Source: Trissonchulus latispiculum (lineage: Eukaryota; Nematoda; Enoplea; Enoplida; Ironidae). From it: 64,000 nucleotides of DNA. The stretch covers positions 83,765 through 147,764 of the forward strand of contig JASAND010028788.1 in NCBI GenBank assembly GCA_030248195.1, written 5' to 3'. The position numbers and the translations under genes were made by a program. Below, piece after piece: positions 24,901-36,900 of the stretch (positions within the stretch are counted from its first letter, which is position 1; every line of letters begins with the position of its first letter). The notes beneath the pieces are model-generated. The model was not told where the DNA came from. It saw nothing but the letters and a program-made list of their open reading frames with translations, and made no database searches.

Positions 24901-27900
24901 ATGAAAATATTAAAATTATTGAATTGAAAATTATGAAATGAGGTTTTTTGATGTCATTTTTAGTGTGTGAGGGCAGTCATTGCTTAGTGCGGTATACAAA
25001 GTAATGGCTGTTCACCGGTTAACTAGATCCGACGCTCTGCCGATTAGGCCACTTGTTATATTACACAGACCTAACTTTCCTAAATATTATCTTGTGACCT
25101 AAATTGTGACCGGTAAGATAACAGACTGTTGTTTTTTGATAGTTTTTTCCTGTGTTGAATTTCAGCCACTGAGAGAAAAGTATGGAATCAAAGACGAAAT
25201 GGTGTTACCCTTTGAACCGGTGAGTATAGAGATGTCTTTGTCACCTCGCTTCTGTGAATTTTAATGTGTGTGTGTGAATTGATAACCTCAGAAAAGACTG
25301 CGCTAAGTTGGTTTTTGCCGAACTACTGTGCCAAGTTGCCATGAGTTCCTTGGTCATCAGTTATCGCCGGCTAGTCATAGTATGGCTATCGTTACGCAGT
25401 CCCACAATGAGATGCTGGAGTAGATGCCCTTCTTTTACTTTTCGACTTCGGCGGTAAGACATCCATTAACTGCTCATATGCATAAGCACAGCACCTTTTT
25501 CGATACTCTAACCCTCATGGAAAGCGGTCTACCTTAAGGCAATTTTTTAAAACTTGGAAAGTTCTTTTTATTGCTCAATGTCGTGTACCCACCTCTACTC
25601 TCACACAAAATATAGGCCTCAGCACTATAGTCCCTATGTAAAACCTTTCATGGTCTTTAACATCAGCTGAAACATTTGCAGCATTTTTCAGCGCTAATTG
25701 GTAAATACTAAGTCATTTAATTAGTGTTTTTAAATAATTTTAATTCAAAATTTTTATTACAGTTGTGTAACATTATGGGTATGTTATGTTTATTTTAGGT
25801 ACCGATTATTGAGGTTCCAGAACTGGGCCAGTTGTCGGCCGTGAAAGCCTGTGAGGATCTCAAAATTCAAAGTCAGAATGATCGAGAAAAGCTGGAACAG
25901 GCCAAAGAGCGAGTCTACCTGAAGGGATTTTATGATGGAGTATGGATTTTTAAAATTTATTCAGTTTGTTTTTTCGTGGTTTTCTGAGTTTTGCAGAATG
26001 CGATTTGTTGGCTGATAATGTCTGGAGTGGTAATGTAGCTTATGACTACTGGAGATTTCTAATTGCGAAGTTAGTTTTAATGCGGCCGACAAAATGCGCA
26101 TACTGAGTCATGCAAAATAAATCGTCAATTTCACAGTCGTGTGGATGGTAACTCATTGCATGGAAGTGTTTTGCACTCTTTTTTCCTTGTGGTGGACTAT
26201 TATTTGAGATTTCTGAATTCATGTGGAATTAATATCTGGCAATTTCTGAGCCAATTTCAAATCAGTCTGATTTTGAAGACTGACTGTTTTATTATCATTG
26301 TAATTTTATTACATAATACAGTGTATAATTATGCAGTGTTTATGTTGCACTCAATAACAATGTGCAATTTAGTGGGATTTTTTTGCTAAAATTCGGTATT
26401 TTAATATCAAATTTTGCTAAAGTTTTTGTGTAATAGCCAAATTCTCGTGATTTTTTTGATGCATTTTACCTTATTCTTTTTTCTTTCAGATTTTCCTGGT
26501 GGAAGGATACAAGGGTCGAAAGATTCAAGATGTTAAGAAGGAAATTCAGAAAAATCTTGTTACAAAGGTATTCATTTAGCTGATGGTATTTATGTTAATC
26601 TTGTTTTGGTCTAGGTTGTAACAGATCATAGTTTACCGTACGGATAAAAATAACAGTTAACTTATCGCTTGCAGTTGACAAGGGCTGGGCAAATTTATCA
26701 AATCTTTTATCAATTATCAATTTATCAATTATTTATCTCAAACATTATCTAAATTCTTCTACGTAGGTTGTTCTGTTTAGATCCATCCATTTTAGTAATT
26801 TTTTATTTCTGTAGCTTATATTTTGTCTGTTCATTTTAGAATGAAGCCTTTATCTATATGGAGCCTGAGCGATTGGTCATTTCTAGATCCGGCGATGAAT
26901 GTGTGGTGGCCCTTTGTGACCAGTGGTCAGTTTTTGCTAAGTTTCAAAGGGGGGGGGGTGCAGATAGGGCGAAGACGACCATTTTGAGGTAACTAAATTT
27001 ACTTAGTTTTTTACTACTTTTTAATGTCAAAGATTTAAATTAGTGGAGAAGAACTTTGATAGGGAACGCCTGTTTAGAATTTTGCGAATTTTTAATGAGT
27101 GGTTTTTAAAATTTTCAATGTTTTACCGTTTTCTATCAGAAAACAGCACCCCTGCGGCCAACAGTGATCCAAACTTTCTACCATTATAGAAGTTTTTCTA
27201 TTAGGTTGTGTTTTATTTTCTTTTTTCATTTTTGTTTTATTTTTCTTGTGTTTCAGGTATCTGAACTATGGCGACGAAGATTGGAAGAAATTGGTCAGAT
27301 CTGCCCTCGGCCTAGTTAATACCTACCATGAAGAAGTTCGTAACAATTTCCTGTCTACTATTGATTGGCTTCACGAGCATGCCTGTTCTCGATCCTATGG
27401 CTTAGGTATATGGTTAGCTTGTTTGGATTTATAATTTTTAGGGGGGCCGGGGGGGGGGGGTGGGCTAAAAATGCATTTGTGTTTTCTATTTGGTTTGGTG
27501 TTTCGTCGGATATGACATACAAAATGTTTCTTTCATCGATTTTCGAAGGATTAGAAAATATGAACCAACATTTCTGTTTGTGTCATGTTTAATATAATTT
27601 TTATTTGATATTTCTACAAGGTTTTCTCTACGGACCGTTTTTAACTGTAATAGCTTGTTATTTTCAGTCCTCTGGGTTAGCTTCAGTAAAGTTTTGTGTA
27701 AAATATTTTAGGAACAAAATTGCCATGGGATGAACAGTATCTCATCGAATCTCTCTCTGATTCAACCATCTACAATGCCTACTACACAGTTTCCCATTTG
27801 TTGCAAGGCGACATTTTTGGCAGCCAGCCGGGCCCACTAGGAATACGGTAGATTAGACATTATTTGTTCTCTCTATTTTCTGCTTTTCTGTTCTTTTACT

Positions 27901-30900
27901 TGGTTTGTTTTTCTGAATAATTTATCGTATTTTTTGCAATATTTTTGTGTTTTTCATTTTTTTCTAGGCCTGAAGAGTTGACCCCAGCTGTCTGGGACTA
28001 CATTTTCGGCCAAGCCCCCTCCTATGAGAGCATCCCTGACGCCCCACCGACGCGCATTGACCCGGCCTGCCTAGACCGGCTGCGTCGAGAGTTCCGGTTC
28101 TGGTATCCGGTCAATCTGAGAGCCTCCGGTAAAGACTTGGTCCAGAACCATCTGACCTATTATCTCTACAATCATACGGCCATGTGGCCCCGGGACCCTT
28201 CCCGGTGGCCCAGAGGGATTCGAGCCAATGGGCATTTGTTGCTGAATAATGAGAAGGTTTCTTGTTTGTTTGGTTGGTTGGTTGTTTTTAAGCTGGCAAA
28301 AACAGTTGAGACGTGTTGCATTCTGTATTGTTTTGATGGGGGATCGCTGTTTTGGAAGTTGAGAGCGTATTCAGCATTATGAAATCTGGGGTCCGCACCT
28401 ATTATCCAAAAGTGGTAGAATTTTGGGTTGAAAATATATTGCTAAAAACTTATTATTGTTTCCCAAAAATGTTGGAGAGGCTGGAACCTCTGGATACGCT
28501 CTGGAAGTGTTGTGGGATAATTTGTGTGCCAAATTTTGAAAAATTTGAGCATCCAATAAAAGTAATTTAAATTACTTAAATTAACTTTAACTTTAATTTA
28601 ATTAACTTTAAATTTAAAAGTAATTTTTTGTCCTAAACTTAAAATTAATTTTTTGTCCTTTCCGGTACCTACTCGTTTAATATTATGATAGTTTTTTAGA
28701 TGCTGAAAATCGGTGCAGAAAGGGGGAGCGTTAGGGTGCGTACGTATCACTACTAATTATAAAATCCTGCAAAAAAATTGTGGCTTATACTTTTTAGATG
28801 TCAAAGTCAACGGGGAATTTCATGACACTGCGAGAGGCTATTGAAAAATTTTCTGCAGATGGTAATTTGGAAGTTTAAAGTAGTTTAAATTTGTTATTTA
28901 TCATGTTTGTGATCTACGTCTAAAATATAGCGGTCTTGTCTTCTTCTCTACTGCTTGTGAACACTTGAACTGAAAGTATTGATTTGAAATTTACATGACA
29001 TACTAATAGTATTCTTTTTGTCTTCGTCTGAAAATGTCTTGTATTTTGACTGAACGACTTTTGTTGGTGGCCTTGTCGTGCTTTGAAGACTACATAGTTT
29101 GTATTATTTTTCTACAAGAAAATTGAAGTAAGCGCGGGTTGTCAGGCGGATCCATAAAGGGCACGACGACAAGGCATTAATCATAGAGAAATAATGAAAA
29201 ACTCACGTTCTAATGTCACAAATTCTGTGTTAATGTCTAGGTATGCGTCTGGCTCTGGCGGATGCCGGGGACGGGATTGAGGATGCCAACTTTATGGAGA
29301 GAATGGCGGATGCGGGCGTCCTGAGACTGTTCAACTTTTTGGAATGGGTCAAGGAGATGGTTGCCCTCAGGGACAGCCTAAGAACGGGTCCCTATACCTT
29401 CAATGATCGTGTGTTTGAGAGGTTTGGTGTTTCTATTTATTTTCTCTTTTTTACACTGGGGAAGGCACGTTTGAGCCGTGAGTGTTAAGGATATATAGTC
29501 GGATACGCGTACGTTAGAGACCCAAGCGGAGCTAGAAAATAATTGATTTTTACAGCGCCCCCCGAAATCGCCCTCCCACGGAATTTTTTGGGTTCCCAAT
29601 TTTTTGCCAACACTGGATAAATTTTAAAAATGTTTCCGGCTTCGCTGAGATTTTTCCGTAAGAATAGCTATTTTTAGCCTAAATCCAGACATTCTTTTGA
29701 ACGTCTTGCGTTTCTACGTGCAGAATACGCCAAAATACCAATTTGTAGCTCATTTTTGCAAAAAATCCCCCTACAAAATTCCTCTCTTCCCGCGGGAAAA
29801 TCACTAAAAATGCCCTGGTATCAGGGTATTTTTAGCGCGGGGGGCGGCCTCCTCCCGAAGTCGACCTTTCCCCCCGAAAATGCCTTCCCAAGAAATCGCC
29901 CCCCCCCCAAAATGCCTTCCCAAGAAATCGCCCCCCCCGATTTTTGTTCCCCCGGGATTTTTTGGGGGCCCAAATTTTTTCGTTGATTTTCTGTGATTAA
30001 TGCTGTATGTCCTTTCCGGATCCGCCTATCAGCCAGCGTTAACTTAATTTTCTTGCTGAATGTATACAAACAAATGAAGCACAGTTTAATTAGGTGCGAC
30101 TGGCTCCAACTTAATTTGCGTGATTAGTTTTTTGTTTCAGTGAAATGAATCTGGGAATTCAGTCCACTCAGGTCAACTATGAACGAATGCTGTTCAAGGA
30201 GGCAGTGCGAACTGGGTTCTTTGAATACCAGGTACGCTGTCGTCAGACGACCTGGGCTAGGTGTTTCGCGAAAGCCAGGGAAGGGGGCGTGGCGGTATTT
30301 CGGAAATCGCGCATTTGGAAAACACCTTGAAAATTGATTTCGATTAAAATGAATACTTTTGCTGGTCATGTTACAGTCTCTATAAATGCATAAACTTAAT
30401 GCTAAAGTGTGTGAAATGGAGGGGCGACGGTCACAAACTTCTAAGTATCTCCGTTGTTTCATTTCAAGAAGTGTATATTATTTTGAAATATTTGCCGGTG
30501 TACCGTGCTGGCTTTGACCCGCTACCTGTACCTTTTTTGCACATCTGTGGGGGTGGTCAGAATGTTAGTCTGCAGAGCATGGCTCGCTTGCTGTTTGATA
30601 ACAGAGAGCCTGCATATCCATTATGTACTCTTGGTGATACTATTAACTACATTTACTGTTTTGCCGCATCGCGTGTATACGGCAACGATGTGTGATGTAG
30701 TATGAGTTTTATTGTGTTGTCATTTTAGTTTTGTAAAATTGTTTTATTCTGTTTTGTCTCAGGGCTATCGTGACCGCTACCGGGAGATGTGCACTGAAGA
30801 GGGTATGCATCGGGATTTGGTCCAGCGATTCATTGAGAGCCAAGCCCTGATCCTCTCCCCAGTTTGTCCCCATGTGGCCGAAAAGGCCTGGAGCCTTCTG

Positions 30901-33900
30901 GGAAAGGTACGAAAAATAAACCGGTAGAAAATATATTTTCTACCACTGATACCAGGGTATAGGTACAGTTGATATAAATTATGGTGTCGTGGTGTGTGCG
31001 AAAGTTAAAGCTTTAAGACCAACTCTGCGTCTACCACAGGTAGGTAAGTGATAAAAAATCATAAAATAAGCTTGGCTTACTCTGCTGGGAAGGGGGCGGG
31101 GTCCCTATAGACGACCATCCCCCAAATCGTCGCCTCTCCCAAAGTGTGTGCTCCTTTTGATAGCAAATTTTCAATAAATTTGCCTCTTTTAGCACTCAGT
31201 CTGCTTACTTTTGCACGAAAAAGGAACTTTTCCGTTGAATATTATGAAAATAGTGCAATTATTACTTAGACAAATTTTGAAAAATTTTCGCACACACACA
31301 CCCCCCCTCCCTTCCCAAAATGACTCCCCCATTGAGCGGAGGCCCCCTGCCAAAGAACCACCCCCAAGAAACATTTTCCTAGAATAAGCCCAGATAAAGT
31401 CATAGCAGTATTGAGTTGGCAGCAGCCCTTTGCCCTTTATTTCGAGCTGTCATTCTTTTTCGGAAATCAAAATGATATTCTCTCTCTCTAGTTTTAGTTT
31501 GAAGCCTATGTTACACTTTGCTGTAATGTATACTGTTTATGTATTTTTTGTAAACTGTTCAGATTTTTGTGCGCTGCTGATGTTTTATGGTGGCTGTTGT
31601 ACATTTTACGGGGACAGAAACGCATGCAGTGCGTTAATTGCCTTTTTCCACTTGAAGTCAAAACTCAAAGACAATAGAGAACTGAGAAGACTAGTTCAAA
31701 GGCAATGACCCCAACAACTGTCCCCGCAAAATGAATAGGAAAGTGAAATCTGTCCACGTATACCAAATGGATTTAAAGGAAAGTTGTGATTTAAAGATTT
31801 TAACACGCATTTGAACCGACTAAACCACACAGTTTTGATGTAATAACAATTTTATATAATTAAAATGAGTTTTAGGGTTTCATATTATAAGCAAGTTTGA
31901 ATTTAAAAGTTTAGCCAAAACAATTTTAAACGGTCTTTTATTTAATAATTTAATTATGACTACTATACAATCTTTATAATATAATGAGAAACAGTTACTA
32001 TTGAGTTGATTAGAAATTTAATATTGAGTTGATTAGAAATTCAATAATGTTTATAAACATGATTTAATGAATTTAAAACTTAAAATGGTTTTTAATGCCT
32101 ATGGGTTTGTCTTATTTAAGTTCCATATGCATGTTGTTTCTAAATTCAGTTGTTTAAAATGACATCGTCATAAAATTCATTTAGTATGCGGGGACAGATT
32201 TTAAATTCGTATTCAATTTACGGGGACAGTCGGTCAGGTCATTGCTTTTCAACTACTCTTCTCAGATATCTATTGTCTTTGAGTTTTGACTTCAAGTGGA
32301 AAAAGGGCAATCAACACTCTGTAGGGGTTTCTGTCCCCGTAAAATGTACAACAGCCTTTATGGTATGTATGTGCTTAAATTTTACTTTCATTTTTTAGAC
32401 GGAGAGTATTCTGAGAACTCGATGGCCCAGCAGTGGAAAGGTGGACGATCTGTTGCTAAAGTCCAGTCAGTTTGTCACGGATGCCGTTCACAGTTTCAGG
32501 CTGCGTCTGAAGGCTGCTATGACGCCCAAAAATAAGGTTCTGAACAGATTCTTCTTGTAAATTATCTTCATGAATGAATAGCGCGCGAATTTGATTGATA
32601 TGGGGGTCTGATTTATGGGTGGGGGGTCAGCCGATAGCGTGCAGAGGATGTGACGAGCGCGAGCTGATCATACATAGCGTATGCTGCTTGTCATACTCTT
32701 ATGTATTACGTACTTGTGTTGATGAAATGAATTGGTTTACTGAAACTTGTGGGTGGAATTTGTACTATTATCTTCATGTATATTACGTAAATAATTCTAT
32801 TGTGAAATATACAGAGTGTTCTACTGCTGTACATATATACGAGTGGATTTCTGAATGGTTCAGATCTGGAGTCGTTGTTAGCGGACAACCTTGAAAAATC
32901 GATTTTCTTCTTACTATGCCAGTTGATTAGGATTAGTAGGCATAGTAAAACCTACAAATATCAGCTTGTTTTGATGAGCGCTTAATGAGTAAGGTCCATT
33001 TTTGTGATTTTGCCATGGCAGCTAAGTGGCCAATTTTACTTCTATACTTTGTTCCACTGTATTGAAATACATAGACGTGGTACGGTGCTACTTTTTGTCC
33101 TAAAATTGTTCATAGAGCTCTACTATAGCTATCCAATAGGCGTTCTTCTTCAGGTGTCATGTAGTTTCCGAAAACTGCAGTCCTAAGGTCACTGACCCCA
33201 CCAGTCGAGGGTAGCGCGAAGTAAGTTTATTCGAGCTAGAGAGCTTATTACTGCTAAGCCAGACGCAATTTCATAATATATCATTTTTAGGATCATAATA
33301 AACCTTCTGGCCAAAGATAAGCCAAATCCCAGACCCAGTTTTGAGATATGGCTCTTCAAAGTTCGAAATATCGCAGATTTTGGGCCAAAACAGCGATCAA
33401 GTCAAGTTTGGGCCGCCATAGCCGACTAATGGGAAAAGATATTGAGCTAATATTTTCAGCACATAAACTAGGTACCATAGACAGTGTTTTAGCCCAGTTT
33501 CAGCCAAATCTGAAAAATTTTATTTTTTCGATTTTTCAACACCCAAACTGTGACCAAAAAATAAAAAAAAATAAAATTTTTCAGATTTGACTGAAATTGG
33601 GCTAAAACACTGTCTATTTTAATATTTCAAAAGCTATTTTAATTTCAGTTTCAGTTTCAGCTCTCACTTCGACTAAGTTTCAGTTTCAGTTTCAGCTCCA
33701 AATTTGTTATGGTTTCAGTTTCAGTTTCAGCAACTGAAACTGAAACATGTACAAGCTGAAACTAGGTTTCAGTTTCAGTTTCAGCTGCTGAAACAACACT
33801 ACTAAGCCAGACGCAATTTCATAATATATCATTCTTAGGATCATAATAAACCTGCTGGCCAAAAATGAGCCAAATCCCAGACCCAGTTTTGAGATATGGC

Positions 33901-36900
33901 TCTTCAAAGTTCGAAAAATCGCAGATTTTGGGCCAAAACAGCGATCAAGTCAAGTTTGGGCCGCCATAGCCGACTAATGGGAAAAGATATTGTGCTAATA
34001 TTTTCAGCACATAAACTAGGTACCATAGACAGTGTTTTAGCCCAATTTCAGCCAAATCTGAAAAATTTTATTTTTTTCGATTTTTCAACACCCAAACTGT
34101 GACCAAAAAATCAAAAAAAAAATAAAATTTTTCAGATTTGACTGGTAATTTCACTTCTGGTACCTGAATTTATGTGCTAATATCTTTTCCCATTTGGCTA
34201 TGGCGGCCCAACCATTTGATCGCTGTTTTGGCCCAAAATCTGCGATTTTTCGAACTTTGAAGAGCCATATCTCAAAACTGGGTCTGGGATTTGGCTCATT
34301 TTTGGCCAGCAGGTTTATTATGATCCTAAGAATGATATATTATGAAATTGCGTCTGGCTTAGTAGTGTTGTTTCAGCAGCTGAAACTGAAACTGAAACCT
34401 AGTTTCAGCTTGTACATGTTTCAGTTTCAGTTGCTGAAACTGAAACTGAAACTGAAACCATACCGGAATTTGGAGCTGGAAACGAAATGAAACTTAGTCG
34501 AAGTGAGAGCTGAAACTGAAACTGAAACTGAAACTGAAATTAAAATAGCTTTTGATCTGAAACTGAAACGGAAACTAGAACAGTTTTGGAGCTGAAACTG
34601 AAACTGAAACAGTTTCAGCTCCACACTGATGGTGATTTCATAGTTCCAGTCGCCTCTAGACGCGCGTAGACGCACGTCGACGTGCGTAGACGCGCGTCGA
34701 AGCGCGTCAACGCTCTACACTGCCATGTCACATTTGGAGGCGTCGACGCGCGTCGACGCGCGTTGACGTACGTCTACGCGCGTAGACGCGCGTCGACGCC
34801 TCCAAACGTGACATCACGTCCTGGTGCTATGCTAGCACTGGAAGCGTCGGCGAGCGTAGACGTGCGTCGACGCGCCCATTTGTAGCATGCCAGTTACGCG
34901 CATCGACGCACGTCGACGCGCGTTGATGCGCGCAAAATGATATTGACGCTTGTAGACGCGCGTCGACGCGCGTACACCTGCGTTCGCGACAATGAAGGCA
35001 CCTTGAGACTGAAACTAGTTTCAGCTCTCGCTGAAGCTGAAACTAGTTTCAGCTCTCGCTGAAGCTGAAACAGGTTTCAGCTCTAGCGTATGCATGCTAA
35101 GCATAGACGAGTGTCTCAAAAACTGGGCCCTGTTCCCAGCACGTAAAATGCCAGCCTTATAAATAAATATAAACGTTTGACTGGTGCTTTTACTGCTAAA
35201 ATTGTACAGAACAGAGTGACAAGTAATGCACTACTACAAGTAATTTACTGCACTAAAACGTTTGTATAATTTTAATAGTGCATTAAAATGTTAAAATACT
35301 ACTGTATGACAATATTTATTTGATCTGTTTCCAATTTCTTTTTTCAGTATATTAACTAATCATTTTAAGATTTGCCCGACGACAACATTTCTTATAAAAT
35401 CATTACATAAGGACAAGGAGCCATGCACCAACAACTAAAAAGAACCCCAAATATACGGATAATTAAATTGCTATGAATTCTTCCTTTTTAGATTGCTTAA
35501 TTTTTTAGTGTAGATAGCCGCAGTTATAGAAGTGTCCAATAGGAAAGATTGAATGGTTTTACTTGAGTATTATATATTGTGCTTCATGTTCTTGATATTA
35601 TCTAAAGAAAGAATTCACCAAGACACCAAAAATTCGCAGTGTCCTGCCTGCCACAGACAAAAATGTCTAATGAGATTATGTGAAAGTTCAGAATTAGGGG
35701 CGGAAACTAATTAATTTGATTAGCATAACATAAAGATAACATAGAGAATAACAAAAGCTGAAACTCATTTTAGTCAGAGCTGAAACTGAAAACTATAAGA
35801 CTTGGAGCTGAAACTGAAAACTATGAAAGACTTGGAGCTGAAACTGAAACTAAAGCTGAAACTAATTTTAGTCAGAGCTGAAACTGAAACTGAAACTATA
35901 ACAAATTTGGAGCTGAAACTGAAACTGAAACTAGGCTAAACTACGAGCTGAAACTGAAACTGGAACTGAAACTGAAACTAGAACAAATTTTGAGCTGAAA
36001 CTGAAACTGAAACTTGTCTGAAAGTGGAGCTGAAACTGAAACTGAAACTAAATAGGCCAGCGTAAACATCACTATGGCTTAGCAGCAATAAGCTCTCTAG
36101 CTCGAATAAACTTACTTCGCGCTACCCTCGACTGGTGGGGTCAGTGACCTTAAAACTGCAGTTTTCGGAAACTACATGACACCTGAAGAAGAACGCCTAT
36201 TGGATAGCTATAGCAGAGCTCTATGAACAATTTTAGGACCAAAAGCAGCACCGTACCACGTCTATGTCTTTCAATACAGTGGAACAAAGCCAAGAAGTAA
36301 AATTGGCCATTTAGCTGCCATGGCAAAATCGCAAAAATGGACCTTACTCATTAAGCGCTCATCAAAACAAGCTGATATTTGCAGGTTTTACTATGCCTAG
36401 TAATCCTAATCAACTGGCCTAGTAAGAAGAAAATCGATTTTTTCAGGTTGTCCGTTCTATATGCGAGCATCCCAGAAATCGACTCATACAAAAATCTTTG
36501 TGGGATATTTAAAATACGTATTTCTTTGACATGGTTTTATATACTAGACTAGTTGTAAAATATTTTGAGAAAATAAACGACTGTTTTTTGTCTTTCAGAA
36601 AGACCCTCCGCTTCCAAAGCCCACACATTGCATCATCTATGTGGCCGAGACCTACCCGTCCTGGCAGGCACTGGTTCTGACTGAATTGGCAAATCTCTAT
36701 AAGGTAGAAACTTTTTTATACTCTGCTTTTGATGGTCTGTGTTTCAAACAGGGCATAGTTTACCTTGACTGGCATTTACTGGCGAATTGGAAAGCAACCT
36801 CCCATCGTACTGGTGGGAGGAGGTTATGTTCGTTTTTGCTTCCCTTTTTAAGGTGCTGGTTTCCTATCGGGTATTTTTGACTCCTACGGCTTTAATCCTT

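Larger units (their letters stand above)
23262..25939 (+). other. LARS1: LARS1 exons 9-14: CP1 editing domain
   Basis: Exon 9 carries ATLRPETM, the threonine-rich substrate loop of the CP1 hydrolytic site. Exon 10 carries the NMSYQG run. Exon 12 carries the [15 protein letters not shown] run, which includes the aspartate that in this family binds the amino group of the mischarged amino acid. Exon 14 carries the [16 protein letters not shown] run. All editing-site residues I can recognise are kept, so post-transfer proofreading is expected to work. Attribution of roles comes from knowledge of the family. Confidence 0.88.
32837..36493. mobile_element. 3.6-kb inverted-repeat element in LARS1 intron 24
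   Basis: Long arms at about 32837-33265 and 36065-36493 are inverted; checks include CTCGACTGGTGGGGTCAG (right) against CTGACCCCACCAGTCGAG (left), and GGTTGTCCG (36446-36454) against CGGACAACC (32882-32890). Between them lie a 340-bp module present twice direct (33258-33600, 33808-34145) and once inverted (34165-34370), CTGAAA hexamer arrays and a GACGCGCGTC array. No coding frame is convincing. A clean target duplication was not found. Confidence 0.7.

Noticed and set aside
33640..36055. CTGAAA arrays as telomere-type repeats
   Set aside because: No match to TTAGGG, TTAGGC or TTAGG, located inside an intron and changing strand within the array.
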